Shown piece by piece: positions 17,541-25,879 of a stretch of 64,000 bases of DNA. How positions within the stretch are numbered: the first letter of the stretch is position 1; each line of letters starts with the position of its first letter. This DNA is from DATLGB01 sp035540675 (lineage in GTDB: Bacteria > Actinomycetota > Thermoleophilia > Solirubrobacterales > Solirubrobacteraceae), in NCBI GenBank assembly GCA_035540675.1, contig DATLGB010000223.1, forward strand, positions 1-64,000, in the 5' to 3' direction. A program made the translations under genes and the position numbers. The notes below the pieces were generated by a model, which was not told the DNA's origin, made no database searches, and saw only the letters and a program-made list of their open reading frames with translations.

Positions 17541-18212
17541 GTGGCTTCAGCTCGCAAGACGCCCAAGTCGAAGTACACCGCGGACCGCAACATCCCCGGT
17601 GCCTTCGAGGGCGAGACCATCACCCGCCGGCGGCTCATGACGCTCACGGCGCACGGCGCCGGTGCGGCCGCCACCATGGCGTTCACGCTGCCCGTGCTCG
17701 GGTTCGCGATCGGCACCCCGGTGTTCGAGCGCCCCGAGCCGATCTGGACGCCGGTCGGCACCCCTGAGAGCTTCCCGAACGACACCTACGTCCCCAAGGT
17801 CGTGAACATGGTCGAGGGCGTGGGCGAGATCGGCAAGACGACCGCCTACGTGCGCGCGTACAACCCGGACATCGACGGGCCGGACCCGGTCCACCCGTTC
17901 ATCGCGGTGTCGACGCGCTGCATGCACCTCGGCTGTCCCGTCCGCTACGTCGACGCCGCCAAGCGCTTCATCTGCCCGTGCCACGGCGGCGTCTACGACG
18001 TCCGCGGCGACGTGACCGGCGGCCCGCCGGTGCGGCCGCTCGACCGCTTCTACGTGCGCCTGCGCAACGGCCAGGTCGAGGTCGGCCCGCGCTACTCGGT
18101 CAACAGCGAGCTCGACATCTTCCCGTCGTACCGCGACCCGGGCCAGGACCTGGACGGCATCGGCCAGTACCTCTACCCCGGCCGCTTCTCGACGCCGAGG
18201 AGAGAGAAGTGA
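17541..18212 (+). CDS. qcrA: Rieske iron-sulfur subunit of the cytochrome bc complex
   Basis: A 223-residue protein with an N-terminal Tat-like segment (TITRRRLMTL followed by a hydrophobic helix to about residue 60) that anchors it in the membrane. The Rieske [2Fe-2S] motifs are CMHLGC (C127, H129, C132) and CPCHG (C145, C147, H148). C127, H129, C145 and H148 are the expected ligands, with C132-C147 the expected disulfide. It accepts electrons from menaquinol. GTG 17541 follows a 48-base gap. Its stop overlaps the cytochrome b GTG. Confidence 0.94.
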   Translation: MASARKTPKSKYTADRNIPGAFEGETITRRRLMTLTAHGAGAAATMAFTLPVLGFAIGTPVFERPEPIWTPVGTPESFPNDTYVPKVVNMVEGVGEIGKTTAYVRAYNPDIDGPDPVHPFIAVSTRCMHLGCPVRYVDAAKRFICPCHGGVYDVRGDVTGGPPVRPLDRFYVRLRNGQVEVGPRYSVNSELDIFPSYRDPGQDLDGIGQYLYPGRFSTPRREK

Positions 18213-19015
18213 AGCTCCCCAAGCTCCCCGCGCCCCCGCTTCCCGAGGCGCTGCAGCCGTCCCCGCCGCGTCCCGGCGCCGACAAGCCCAAGAAGCCGCT
18301 CGAGCAGGCCAAGGAAGCCGGCATCTCGGCGGTCGACTGGGTCGACGAGCGCACCGCGCTGTCGGGCAGCCTGCGCTGGATGCTCTTCCGGAAGGTCCCG
18401 AAGGGGACCAACTGGTTCTACACGCTCGGGTCGGCGTCGATGTTCGCCTTCCTGTCGCAGGCGATGACGGGCGTGTTCCTCGCGATGTACTACCGGCCCG
18501 ACGCCGCCGGCGGCGCGTACGAGTCGGTGGGCCACCTCACCAACGAGGTCTTCCTCGGCGAGTTCGTCCGCGGCATGCACCGCTGGGGATCGTCGGTGAT
18601 GGTGATCCTGGTCTTCCTGCACATGGGCCGGACCTTCTTCTTCGGCGCCTACAAGTACCCGCGCGAGCTGAACTGGATCATCGGCGTCGTGCTGCTCATC
18701 CTCACGATGACCATGTCGTTCACCGGCTACCTGCTGCCGTTCGACCAGCGCTCCTACTGGGCGACGGTGGTCGGCGTGAACATCAACGGCACCGGGCCGC
18801 ACCTCGGCCCGTACCTGTCGGACTTCCTGCGCGGCGGCGCGGAGTTCAACGCGACGACGTTGCCACGCTTCTACGCCATCCACATGCTGCTGGTGCCAGG
18901 GGCGATAGCCGCCATGATCGGCGCGCACCTGTACCTGGTCGCGCGCCAGGGCACCACGGCGCCGCCGTGGCTGAAGGCCGAGCCGGACGAGAACCTCAGG
19001 ACGGACGAGGTCTAG
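18209..19015 (+). CDS. Cytochrome b (b6-type, N-terminal half) of the bc complex
   Basis: A 268-residue membrane protein with a Pro/Lys-rich cytoplasmic N-terminus (1-55) and four main helices. Haem ligands are the pairs H124/H138 and H225/H240. The second pair has 14 intervening residues, as in cytochrome b6 rather than mitochondrial-type cytochrome b, and the protein ends before the Qo-site helix. The missing half is the next gene, so this is a split b6/IV arrangement. GTG 18209 overlaps the Rieske stop. Confidence 0.93.
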   Translation: MKLPKLPAPPLPEALQPSPPRPGADKPKKPLEQAKEAGISAVDWVDERTALSGSLRWMLFRKVPKGTNWFYTLGSASMFAFLSQAMTGVFLAMYYRPDAAGGAYESVGHLTNEVFLGEFVRGMHRWGSSVMVILVFLHMGRTFFFGAYKYPRELNWIIGVVLLILTMTMSFTGYLLPFDQRSYWATVVGVNINGTGPHLGPYLSDFLRGGAEFNATTLPRFYAIHMLLVPGAIAAMIGAHLYLVARQGTTAPPWLKAEPDENLRTDEV

Positions 19016-19043
19016 GAGTGGCCCGCCCCGAGGAGAACCACGG

Positions 19044-19910
19044 ATGAACCAGCGCGAGAAGGAGGCGTACCTCCGCGAGTACGCCCTGCTGAAGGCCAAG
19101 GGCAAGCCGTTCTTCCCGTACGCGGTCGCCAAGGACGGGATCATGGCCTGCCTGGTGATGGCCGCCATCATCCTGATGTCGCTCGTGCTCGGCGCCGAGC
19201 TCGGCCCGAAGGCCGACCCGACGACGACCACCTACGTGCCGCGGCCCGAGTGGTACTTCTTCTTCCTGTTCGAGCTGCTGCGCGTCATCAAGCCGGCGAT
19301 CCTCACGCCGGTCGCGACGATCGGCGTGCCGACGATCTGCATCATCCTGCTGATCCTGCTGCCGTTCTACGACCGCAACCCCGAGCGGCGGCCGGAGCGG
19401 CGGCCGATCGCGACGACCGCCGGCATCCTCACGATCTTCGCGATGGGCTACCTGACCTACCTCGGCGCGTCCGCCGGCTCGCCGAACGAGATCGACATGG
19501 AGGTCCCGGCGGCGCTCGAGCCGGGCAAGCTCGTCACGGCGCAGGCCGGCTGCCTCGCGTGCCACAAGATCGGCGAGAACGGCAACGACGGCCCGGGGCC
19601 CGACCTCACCGAGATCGGCGACAAGCTGCTGCCCGGCGCGCTCAAGCGCACGCTGGACAACCCGACCGCGCCGATGCCCTCCTTCCGCGGGCTGCCCGAC
19701 GAGAAGAAGGAGCAGCTCGTCGCCTTCCTGTCGTCGCTGCGCGGCCAGCAGCCCTCCGGCAGCGGCACCGGCGGCGGTGGCGGCGGGATCGGCGGCTCGT
19801 CCTCGGAGACCCAGGGCGGAGCGAGCGGCCCGGGGACCAACGAGGGCACGGGCACCGACGACGGTGAGGGGCCCGCCGGGGGCCCGCCCACCACCGACGG
19901 CTCCGAGTAG
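19044..19910 (+). CDS. Subunit IV fused to a monohaem cytochrome c (bc complex)
   Basis: A 288-residue protein. Residues 28-140 are a three-helix subunit IV-like part with the Qo-site PEWY motif (68-71). Residues 155-235 are a class I cytochrome c with CLACH (170-174) and a later MPSF axial Met. Residues 238-288 are a Gly/Ser/Thr-rich, acidic flexible tail outside the membrane. It completes the quinol-oxidising complex with the Rieske and cytochrome b upstream and replaces a separate cytochrome c subunit. GAGGAGAA precedes the ATG. Confidence 0.93.
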   Translation: MNQREKEAYLREYALLKAKGKPFFPYAVAKDGIMACLVMAAIILMSLVLGAELGPKADPTTTTYVPRPEWYFFFLFELLRVIKPAILTPVATIGVPTICIILLILLPFYDRNPERRPERRPIATTAGILTIFAMGYLTYLGASAGSPNEIDMEVPAALEPGKLVTAQAGCLACHKIGENGNDGPGPDLTEIGDKLLPGALKRTLDNPTAPMPSFRGLPDEKKEQLVAFLSSLRGQQPSGSGTGGGGGGIGGSSSETQGGASGPGTNEGTGTDDGEGPAGGPPTTDGSE

Positions 19911-19929
19911 CCGCGGCGCGCCGCGCGCG

Positions 19930-20628
19930 ATGGGCTCGACGTCGGCACGCACGGGGACCCTCCAGGAGGGGCAGGTCCGCGCGATGTTCGACCGCATCGC
20001 CGGCGTCTACGACGTCATGAACTCGGTCATGACGGCCGGGCTGCACCACCGCTGGCGCGAGCGCGCGGCCGACCTGGCCGAGCTCGAGCCCGGCGGCCGG
20101 GCCCTCGACGTCGCGACCGGCACCGGCGACCTCGCGATCGAGCTGGCGCGGCGCGTGCGCCCGGGCGGCGTGGTCGTGGGGTCGGACTTCTCGGAGGGGA
20201 TGCTGGCGCGCGCGCGAGAGAAGGACCCGAGCCTGCGTTGGGAGTGGGCCGACGCCATGCAGCTCGGCTACGGCGACGGCGAGTTCGACGCCGCCACGGT
20301 CGGCTTCGGCGCGCGCAACTTCGGCGACCTCGAGCGCGGTTTGAGCGAGATGGCGCGCGTCGTGCGGCCCGGCGGCAAGGTCGTCGTGCTGGAGATCACG
20401 ACGCCGCAGCGCCCGCCGCTGTCGACGTTCTTCTCGCTGTGGTTCGACCGGCTGGTCCCGCTGCTCGGCCGCTTCGACGACGCGTACACGTACCTTCCGG
20501 CGTCGGTGAAGCGCTTCCCGCAGCCGCCCGCGCTGGCCGCCGCCATGGTGCGGGCCGGCCTGACCGACGTGCGCTGGATCCTCACGGCGGGCGGCATCAT
20601 CGCCATCCACCACGGGCGGGTCGCCTGA
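19930..20628 (+). CDS. menG: Demethylmenaquinone methyltransferase
   Basis: A 232-residue UbiE/MenG-family enzyme that C-methylates demethylmenaquinone with SAM. Signature segments are FDRIAGVYDVMNSVMTAGLHHRWR near the N-terminus, LDVATGTGDLAIELARR (SAM site), ATVGFGARNF and GGKVVVLEITTP, then YTYLPASVKRFP. Menaquinone is the electron donor of the bc complex encoded upstream. The polyprenyl synthase gene starts 1 base after its stop. Confidence 0.93.
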   Translation: MGSTSARTGTLQEGQVRAMFDRIAGVYDVMNSVMTAGLHHRWRERAADLAELEPGGRALDVATGTGDLAIELARRVRPGGVVVGSDFSEGMLARAREKDPSLRWEWADAMQLGYGDGEFDAATVGFGARNFGDLERGLSEMARVVRPGGKVVVLEITTPQRPPLSTFFSLWFDRLVPLLGRFDDAYTYLPASVKRFPQPPALAAAMVRAGLTDVRWILTAGGIIAIHHGRVA

Positions 20629-20629
20629 G

Positions 20630-21604
20630 ATGGCCTCGGCCGAGGCCGTCCTCGCGGTCATCGAGGCCGGCGGCGCCCACGTCCCGCCGCTGATGGAGCG
20701 CGTCGAGCAGCGGCTCGCCGCCCTCGCGGCCGGGCACGGCGACGTGCTCGCCGAGCACGCGGGGACGACGATCGCGGCGGGCGGCAAGCGCCTGCGCCCC
20801 CTGCTCGTGCTGCTGGCCGCCGGACCGCCGGCGGCGGGCGGCGAGGATCGGCTGGTGCGCGCGGCGGCGGCGGTGGAGCTCGTGCACTCGGCGACGCTCG
20901 TGCACGACGACGTCCTCGACGCCGCGCCGCTGCGCCGCGGGCGCCCGACCGTCTTCGCGGCCGCCGGCGCGCGGATGGCGACCGCGACCGGCGACCTGCT
21001 GTTCTCCCGCGCGTTCGCGGAGCTGGCACGCAACGAGCGGGCCGACCAGGTGCGCGTCCTGTCGACGGCGTCGAGCGCGCTGGCGCAGGGCGAGCTGCTG
21101 CAGCGCGCGGACGCGTGGAACCTCGGCGTCCCCCGTGAGCGCTACCTGCGGCGCTGCGACCTCAAGACGGCGCGGCTGTTCCAGGCGGCGTGCGAGCTCG
21201 GTGCGCTCGAGACCGGCGGCTCGGCCGAGCTGCTCGGGGAGTTCGGGCGCCGCATCGGCCTCGCCTTCCAGCTGCTCGACGACGTGCTCGACGTGTCGGG
21301 ACCGGCGGAGCGCACGGGCAAGCACCGCGGCACCGACCTGCTCGACGGCACGGTCACCCTGCCGCTGATCCTCGCGCGCGAGCGCGACGGCGCCGTGGCG
21401 GGGCTCGACCTGCGCGCGGTCCGGACCCCGGCGGAGGCCGAGGCCGTCTGCGACGCGATCGCGGCCACGGGCGCGCTCGAGACCGCGCGCTCGCAGGCGC
21501 TCGAGATGGTCGCCGCCGCCAAGGCCTCGCTGCCCGAGCTGCCCGAGGCGCAGCGCGGCGCCCTCGAGCTGGTCGCCGACGGCGTCGTCGACCGCTACGC
21601 CTGA
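20630..21604 (+). CDS. Polyprenyl diphosphate synthase
   Basis: A 324-residue trans-prenyltransferase. The first Asp-rich motif is LVHSATLVHDDVLDAAPLRR, the second is FQLLDDVLDVSG, and the substrate GGKRLRPLLV motif lies near residue 50. The position directly after menG suggests that it makes the isoprenoid side chain of menaquinone. The usual first motif DDxxD appears as DDVLD in both places. Chain length cannot be inferred safely. Confidence 0.9.
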   Translation: MASAEAVLAVIEAGGAHVPPLMERVEQRLAALAAGHGDVLAEHAGTTIAAGGKRLRPLLVLLAAGPPAAGGEDRLVRAAAAVELVHSATLVHDDVLDAAPLRRGRPTVFAAAGARMATATGDLLFSRAFAELARNERADQVRVLSTASSALAQGELLQRADAWNLGVPRERYLRRCDLKTARLFQAACELGALETGGSAELLGEFGRRIGLAFQLLDDVLDVSGPAERTGKHRGTDLLDGTVTLPLILARERDGAVAGLDLRAVRTPAEAEAVCDAIAATGALETARSQALEMVAAAKASLPELPEAQRGALELVADGVVDRYA

Positions 21605-21634
21605 GCCGGCGCCGAGGCGCCGGCCGAGGTCGGT

Positions 21635-22063
21635 CTAGAAGTCCTCCGGAAGGATCGCGTCGACCGCCAGCGCGCGTGCGAAGCGCTCGACCTCGTCCTC
21701 CATGTTGGCGCGCGTCAGGCGCTTGAGGTCGCGCACGAGCGCCTCGGTGCCGCGGTCGAGCTCCTCGTCGAAGCGGTCGACGCTCTCCTGCGTGAAGCGG
21801 CCGGTGCTCTCCCACTCGCAGTTGGGGCAGCGCAGCACGACGTCCCAATGCGCGGCGCCGGCCTCCTCCCAGTCCATCGGGTAGACGAGGCGCTGCTCGC
21901 AGGCGGGGCAGACGTGGAGGTCCTCGACCGGGTGGTCGGAACCTGGATGCAGGGTCTGCGGCGACTCCGGCTCGCCGTTCTCGAAGTACACGACCTCGAT
22001 GGCGCGACCGGACGGCAGCACCACGCGGCGGACGTAATGGCTGTTGTCGGGGTGGTCACTCAT
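21635..22063 (-). CDS. Zinc-ribbon protein, function unknown
   Basis: A 142-residue soluble protein. Two Cys pairs, CPAC in the first half and CPNC after LRCPNCEWES, are spaced like a zinc ribbon of about 27 residues. The rest is acidic and helical (ESVDRFDEELDRGTEALVRDLKRL). It is encoded divergently from tatA across a region containing an imperfect palindrome. I know of no function for this family. Confidence 0.7.
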   Translation of the reverse strand: MSDHPDNSHYVRRVVLPSGRAIEVVYFENGEPESPQTLHPGSDHPVEDLHVCPACEQRLVYPMDWEEAGAAHWDVVLRCPNCEWESTGRFTQESVDRFDEELDRGTEALVRDLKRLTRANMEDEVERFARALAVDAILPEDF

Positions 22064-22166
22064 GGCTGGGGTTCCACTGGTGGCCCATCAATCGGCATCC
22101 AGCCGATGCGCCTTTAGGGGTTCCGTGCTCCCGAAGGGGCGGGGCCGCTCCGCTAGGCTCTGTAGC

Positions 22167-22186
22167 CGACCATCGAACGGTGGTCG
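22167..22186. promoter_or_regulatory. Near-perfect palindrome between divergent genes
   Basis: CGACCATCG-AA-CGGTGGTCG is a 9-bp inverted repeat with one mismatch and a 2-bp spacer. It lies in the 149-base divergent region of the zinc-ribbon gene and tatA, 26 bases upstream of the tatA ATG. It may be an operator. The regulator is unknown. Confidence 0.35.
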
Positions 22187-22212
22187 CAGCGCGTTTCTGC
22201 CGCGTCGCCGCC

Positions 22213-22446
22213 ATGCCCAACATCGGCATCCCCGAGCTCCTGATCATCCTCTTCGTGCTGCTGCTCGTCTTCGGCCCGAAGCGCCTGCCCGGCCTCGGCC
22301 GGACCGTCGGCGGGGAGCTGCGCGAGTTCAAGGACACGGTCACCGGCAAGAACCGCCGCGACGAGGAGCCAGCGCCGCAGGTCGAGCCGCCGAAGGACGA
22401 CGGCGAGGTCGTGCAGGGCGAGGTCGTCTCCGAGCGCCGGCAGTAG
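22213..22446 (+). CDS. tatA: Sec-independent protein translocase subunit TatA
   Basis: A 77-residue protein with the TatA layout. A short N-terminus runs into one membrane helix (IPELLIILFVLLLVFGPKRLPGLG), with the conserved FGPKRLP hinge and an amphipathic helix (GRTVGGELREFKD). A charged tail follows. It forms the Tat pore with TatC encoded 10 bases downstream. The ATG at 22213 matches the family length, and upstream in-frame starts give an implausible Arg/Cys extension. No TatB gene is adjacent. Confidence 0.93.
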   Translation: MPNIGIPELLIILFVLLLVFGPKRLPGLGRTVGGELREFKDTVTGKNRRDEEPAPQVEPPKDDGEVVQGEVVSERRQ

Positions 22447-22456
22447 GCGTCGCGCG

Positions 22457-23440
22457 ATGGCGGCGGTCCTGCGACCGGTCTCGCACGACGCGAAGCTGAG
22501 CCTCGTCGAGCACCTGGACGAGCTGCGCACGCGGCTCATCGTCAGCGTCGCCTCCTTCATCGTCCTGTTCGGGCTGTGCTTCTGGCAGAACGACCGGATC
22601 CTCGACGTCGTCAACCGGCCGTTCGAGCAGGCGACCGTCGGCCAGACGCCGCGCGGGCCGCTGGCCAAGACGCAGCGCGACCTGGGCGCCTTCGCCGCCG
22701 ACGCGCGGCGCCTGGCGGACGCGGTCGCCGCCGATCCCGACGCCTCGCCCGCCACGCGCGCGGCGGCGCGCGACCTCGCCATCAGCGCGGAGCGGGTTGC
22801 CGGCAACCCGACGCCGGCGCAGCGCGAGCCCGTGACGCTCGGCGTGGCCGAGCCGTTCACCGCGACCTTCAAGGTCGCCGCCTACGCGGCGCTCCTGCTC
22901 GCCCTGCCGATCCTGCTCTGGCAGGCGTACGCCTTCATCCTGCCGGCGTTCTCCCGGCGCGAGCGGCAGGCCGCGGTCCCGCTGATGGCGATGGTGCCCC
23001 TGCTGTTCATCGGCGGCGCCGTGTTCGCCTACTTCGTCGTGCTGCCGAGCGCGATCCGGGTGCTGCAGAACTTCAACGCGGACAACTTCGACATCCTGAT
23101 CCAGGCCAAGGACCTCTACCGCTTCACGATCCTCACCTGCATGGCGATGGGCGCGCTGTTCCAGGTGCCGATCGGGATCCTGCTGCTGACCCGGATGGAG
23201 ATCCTGACCGTCGCGCAGCTGCGCGCCAACCGCCGCTACGCCGTCCTGATCATCGCCGTGCTGGCGATGCTGCTGCCCGGCACGGACCCGATCACGATGC
23301 TCCTCTCGATGGCCCCGCTCGTCGTCCTCTACGAAGGGTCTATCCTCCTAGCCGCGCTGCTCGACCGCCGAGCTGCGCGCCGTACAGCGGAACCGGACGA
23401 CGAGCCGGAGACGCTGGCGCTTCCCGACGACGACGACTGA
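22457..23440 (+). CDS. tatC: Sec-independent protein translocase subunit TatC
   Basis: A 327-residue six-helix protein that receives twin-arginine signal peptides. N-terminal LVEHLDELRTRLI is the TatC signature. PFTATFKVAAYAALLLALPILLWQAYAFILPA and the later helices also match. The first extracytoplasmic loop (about residues 45-130) is longer than usual and contains a charged Ala/Arg-rich helix. The C-terminus is highly acidic. Probable client in this window: the Rieske protein. Confidence 0.92.
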   Translation: MAAVLRPVSHDAKLSLVEHLDELRTRLIVSVASFIVLFGLCFWQNDRILDVVNRPFEQATVGQTPRGPLAKTQRDLGAFAADARRLADAVAADPDASPATRAAARDLAISAERVAGNPTPAQREPVTLGVAEPFTATFKVAAYAALLLALPILLWQAYAFILPAFSRRERQAAVPLMAMVPLLFIGGAVFAYFVVLPSAIRVLQNFNADNFDILIQAKDLYRFTILTCMAMGALFQVPIGILLLTRMEILTVAQLRANRRYAVLIIAVLAMLLPGTDPITMLLSMAPLVVLYEGSILLAALLDRRAARRTAEPDDEPETLALPDDDD

Positions 23441-23444
23441 ACCC

Positions 23445-24143
23445 ATGCTCTTCGACCTCCGCGGCCGCGGCCGCCGCAACACGATCAGGATCATCTACAT
23501 CGGCCTCGCCTTCCTCATGGGCGGCGGCCTGGTGCTGTTCGGCATCGGCGGCGGGACGGCGCTCCAGGGCGGCCTGGTCGACGCCATCACCGGCGCCGGC
23601 GGTGGCACCGACGTGGCCGAGGAGCGCTTCGAGAAGCTCGAGCGCGAGGCGCTCGCGCGCACGCAGCGCAATCCGCGCGACGAGGCCGCCTGGATCCAGC
23701 TCGTCCGCGCGCGCGTGCAGCTCTCGACCTCGGGCGACCGCTACGACGCGGACAAGGGCACCTACACGGCGGCCGGCACGCGCGAGCTGCGCGAGGCCGC
23801 CGACGCGTGGGAGAAGTACCTCGCCATCGACCCCACCAACCGCCAGGAGCAGGCGCGCGTCGCCGGCCTGATGGTGCGCGCCTACCTCGCGCTCGGCGAG
23901 ACCCGTCAGGCGGCACGGGCGCAGGAGATCGTCGCGGAGGTGCGCGACGCCGCCGGCCCGTACTCGCAGCTGGCCGCGCTCTCCTACGAGGCGGGCGACA
24001 TCCGCAAGGGCGACCTCGCGGCCAAGAAGGCGCTGGCGCTGACCGACAAGGACCAGCGCGAGACGCTCAAGGCGCAGCTCGACAGCGCCAAGCAGCAGGC
24101 CGTCGTCAACCAGGTAACGCCCCAGACGACGCCCCAGGGCTGA
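23445..24143 (+). CDS. Membrane-anchored TPR-like protein
   Basis: A 232-residue protein. The N-terminus is basic (RGRGRRN), then one membrane helix at about residues 16-45. Helical repeats follow: ERFEKLEREALARTQRNP, EAADAWEKYLAIDPTN, ARVAGLMVRAYLALGETRQA and AALSYEAGDIRKGDLAAKKA, which look like degenerate TPR units. The gene starts 4 bases after tatC. The association with Tat genes suggests a membrane assembly role, which is only inferred from position. Confidence 0.75.
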   Translation: MLFDLRGRGRRNTIRIIYIGLAFLMGGGLVLFGIGGGTALQGGLVDAITGAGGGTDVAEERFEKLEREALARTQRNPRDEAAWIQLVRARVQLSTSGDRYDADKGTYTAAGTRELREAADAWEKYLAIDPTNRQEQARVAGLMVRAYLALGETRQAARAQEIVAEVRDAAGPYSQLAALSYEAGDIRKGDLAAKKALALTDKDQRETLKAQLDSAKQQAVVNQVTPQTTPQG

Positions 24144-24152
24144 GCCCGAGAC

Positions 24153-24174
24153 CGGTCGCTAGGATTGGCGACCG
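24153..24174 (+). terminator. Hairpin ending the tat transcript, overlapping the tRNA-Lys promoter
   Basis: CGGTCGC and GCGACCG (7 bp, perfect) enclose TAGGATTG and are followed by CTTCTG. The hairpin begins 9 bases after the TPR gene stop. Its loop contains TAGGAT, a plausible -10 for tRNA-Lys, which begins at 24182. The same bases may therefore serve as terminator and promoter. Confidence 0.45.
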
Positions 24175-24181
24175 CTTCTGC

Positions 24182-24254
24182 GCCCCTGTAGCTCAATTGG
24201 CAGAGCAGCGGACTCTTAATCCGAAGGTTGAAGGTTCGATTCCTTCCGGGGGCA
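24182..24254 (+). tRNA. tRNA-Lys (CUU anticodon)
   Basis: A 73-nt cloverleaf. The acceptor GCCCCTG pairs with CGGGGGC (with one G-T pair), the D-arm has GCTCAATTGGCAGAGC, the anticodon loop is CTCTTAA (anticodon CTT), and the T-arm has AGGTTCGATTCCT. The discriminator is A and CCA is not encoded. The recoded lyase gene converges on it. Confidence 0.95.
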
Positions 24255-24358
24255 TGCTCCGAGAGCCCTGCTGACGCGGGGCGTTCGCCGTCGACGGGCC
24301 GGCGCGGGACGCGGCGCGGCGCTCGGTGGAGCCGAGGTGCCGACGGCTGACGCCGGGC

Positions 24359-25030
24359 CTACGACGCCGGCAACGGCAGCCGCCAGAAGGGGCCGGTGAG
24401 CCCGAGCCCGTCGAGGATCGCCTGGTTGGCGTCGCGCGTTCGCGGGCGCCAGTCCGGCGCGAGCCGGTCGCCCCACCAGGCATGGGCGAGCTCGCACAGC
24501 AGCGCCGCGCCGATCGTCGCGCCCGGCGGCCGGTCGCCGAGCCAGCGCGCCACGTGCTCCTCCGACCGGAAGAGGTTCATGGTGCTTCAGGTGAAGACGA
24601 TGTCCTCCCACCAGCGCGCGGCGGGCACGAGGCAGTGGAACAGCAGGTCCTCGCGGTCGGGCCGGCCGTCGCGGACCTCGATCGCGAGCGGCTCGCCGCA
24701 GTCGGGGCACGAGGTCTCGATGCGCCCGTCGGCGTGCAGCGCGGCGCAGACGCCGAACGCGTCCCAGGCGCAGTTGGCGTACCACCAGCGCTCGCGCGCG
24801 TGGACCCGGTAGGCCGTCGGCACCGCCGAGAACGGGTTGGCCATCCGCAGCTCGTCGGTCCCGGGGCTGAGCACGAGCGCGTGCGCGTCGTGCAGGCGCC
24901 GCCAGCTCGCGCGCACGGCGTCGCCGTCGCGGCCGGTGGCCGCGGCGACTTCGCGGATCGTCGGCGCGCGGCCGAGCGCCACGAACCGCTCGTAGGTGGC
25001 GTTGCGCACGTCGAGGTCGAGCGCCTGCAC
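24359..25030 (-). CDS. Alkylmercury lyase (MerB)-like selenoprotein, in-frame UGA at codon 148
   Basis: A 223-residue product if UGA at 24589-24587 is decoded as selenocysteine. Residues 1-60 form a winged-helix-like N-domain. Catalytic-type residues are C87 and D90 in YANCAWDAFG, and the UGA is at 148 in DIVFT-U-STMNLFRSEEH. In characterised MerB the triad is C96, D99 and C159. Here the intervals are 3 and 61 residues, so the UGA falls at the position of the second catalytic Cys. The reading frame continues without shift to a conserved-looking C-terminus (WRPRTRDANQAI, LTGPFWRLPLP). A hairpin with a GGUC loop follows the UGA. GTG 25030 is the likely start. Stopping at the UGA would lose a third of the domain. 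No mer operon genes adjoin. Confidence 0.78.
24558..24589 (-). promoter_or_regulatory. Candidate bacterial SECIS element of the MerB-like gene
   Basis: Reading the minus strand from UGA (24589-24587), 18 nt precede the loop. The hairpin is CUCUUCC, loop GGUC, GGAGGAG (seven pairs including one G-U, 24575-24558). UGA-to-loop distance, loop size and the G at loop start fit the known bacterial SECIS pattern. The loop sequence matches the GGUC of E. coli formate dehydrogenase SECIS loops and the second candidate in this window. Confidence 0.75.
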
Positions 25031-25090
25031 CCCGCGACCATCCCACCCGTTCCCACCGCGCGCAAGGCGTGAAGGAATAGCCTGCGCGGG

Positions 25091-25879
25091 GTGAGCGAGC
25101 TTCTCGCCTCCGTCGACGGCGCGATCACCCCCGCCGGCCAGGCGGTCATTCCCGTCGCCGACGAGGGGCTCCTGCGCGGCGACGGCGCCTTCGAGGTCAT
25201 CCGCCTCTACGGCGGGCGGCCGTTCGCCCTCGACGAGCACGTGGAGCGGCTCGGGCGCTCCTGCGAGGGCCTGAAGCTCCCCGTCGACCTCGGCGTCCTG
25301 CGGGCGGAGGTGGACGCCCTGCTCGAGGCCGGCGCGGTCGACGGGCTGCTGCGCCTGGTCGTCACCCGCGGCGGCCGCCGGATCGCGATCGTCGAGCCGC
25401 GGCCGCAGTACGGCGCCACGGCGCGCGTCGCGACCGTGACCTTCTCGCCGTCGCGGGTGCTCGACGGCCTCAAGACGCTGTCGTACGCCGGCAACATGCT
25501 CGCCCTGCGCATCGCCAAGGAGCAGGGAGCCGACGAGGCGCTGTTCGTGACCCCGCACGGCCGCGTCCTCGAGGGCACCACGTGGACGTTCTTCTGGGTG
25601 GACGGGGGGCGGCTGCACACGCCGCCGCTGTCCGAGCGCATCCTGGACTCGATCACCCGCCGGCGCCTGCTGGAGGAGTGCGACGTCGAGGAGCGCATCT
25701 GCACCCTCGACGGCCTGCGCGCCGCCCAGGAGGCGTTCATCGCCTCGACGGTGCGCGAGGTCATGCCGATCGCGGCGGTCGACGACCGCGCGCTGCCGGA
25801 GGCGCCGGGGCCGGTCACCGCGCGGGCGGCCGAGGCGCTGCGGGCGCGCATCGAGCGGGAGCTCGGCGCCGCCCGGTGA
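25091..25879 (+). CDS. Class IV PLP aminotransferase (IlvE/PabC-like)
   Basis: A 262-residue fold-type IV enzyme. Family markers are ADEGLLRGDGAFEVIRLYGG near residue 25, HVERLGRS, the PLP lysine region KTLSYAGNMLALRIAKEQGADEALFV, and VLEGTTWTFFWV. Branched-chain aminotransferase, D-amino acid aminotransferase and 4-amino-4-deoxychorismate lyase cannot be separated by eye; the length (262) favours the lyase or D-aminotransferase type. GTG 25091 is used. Its stop overlaps the wecB GTG. Confidence 0.85.
   Translation: MSELLASVDGAITPAGQAVIPVADEGLLRGDGAFEVIRLYGGRPFALDEHVERLGRSCEGLKLPVDLGVLRAEVDALLEAGAVDGLLRLVVTRGGRRIAIVEPRPQYGATARVATVTFSPSRVLDGLKTLSYAGNMLALRIAKEQGADEALFVTPHGRVLEGTTWTFFWVDGGRLHTPPLSERILDSITRRRLLEECDVEERICTLDGLRAAQEAFIASTVREVMPIAAVDDRALPEAPGPVTARAAEALRARIERELGAAR

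Noticed and set aside
24359..25030. MerB-like gene as a pseudogene split by a nonsense mutation
   Set aside because: The UGA is at a catalytic Cys position, the frame stays open beyond it with conserved sequence, and a GGUC hairpin lies at SECIS distance.
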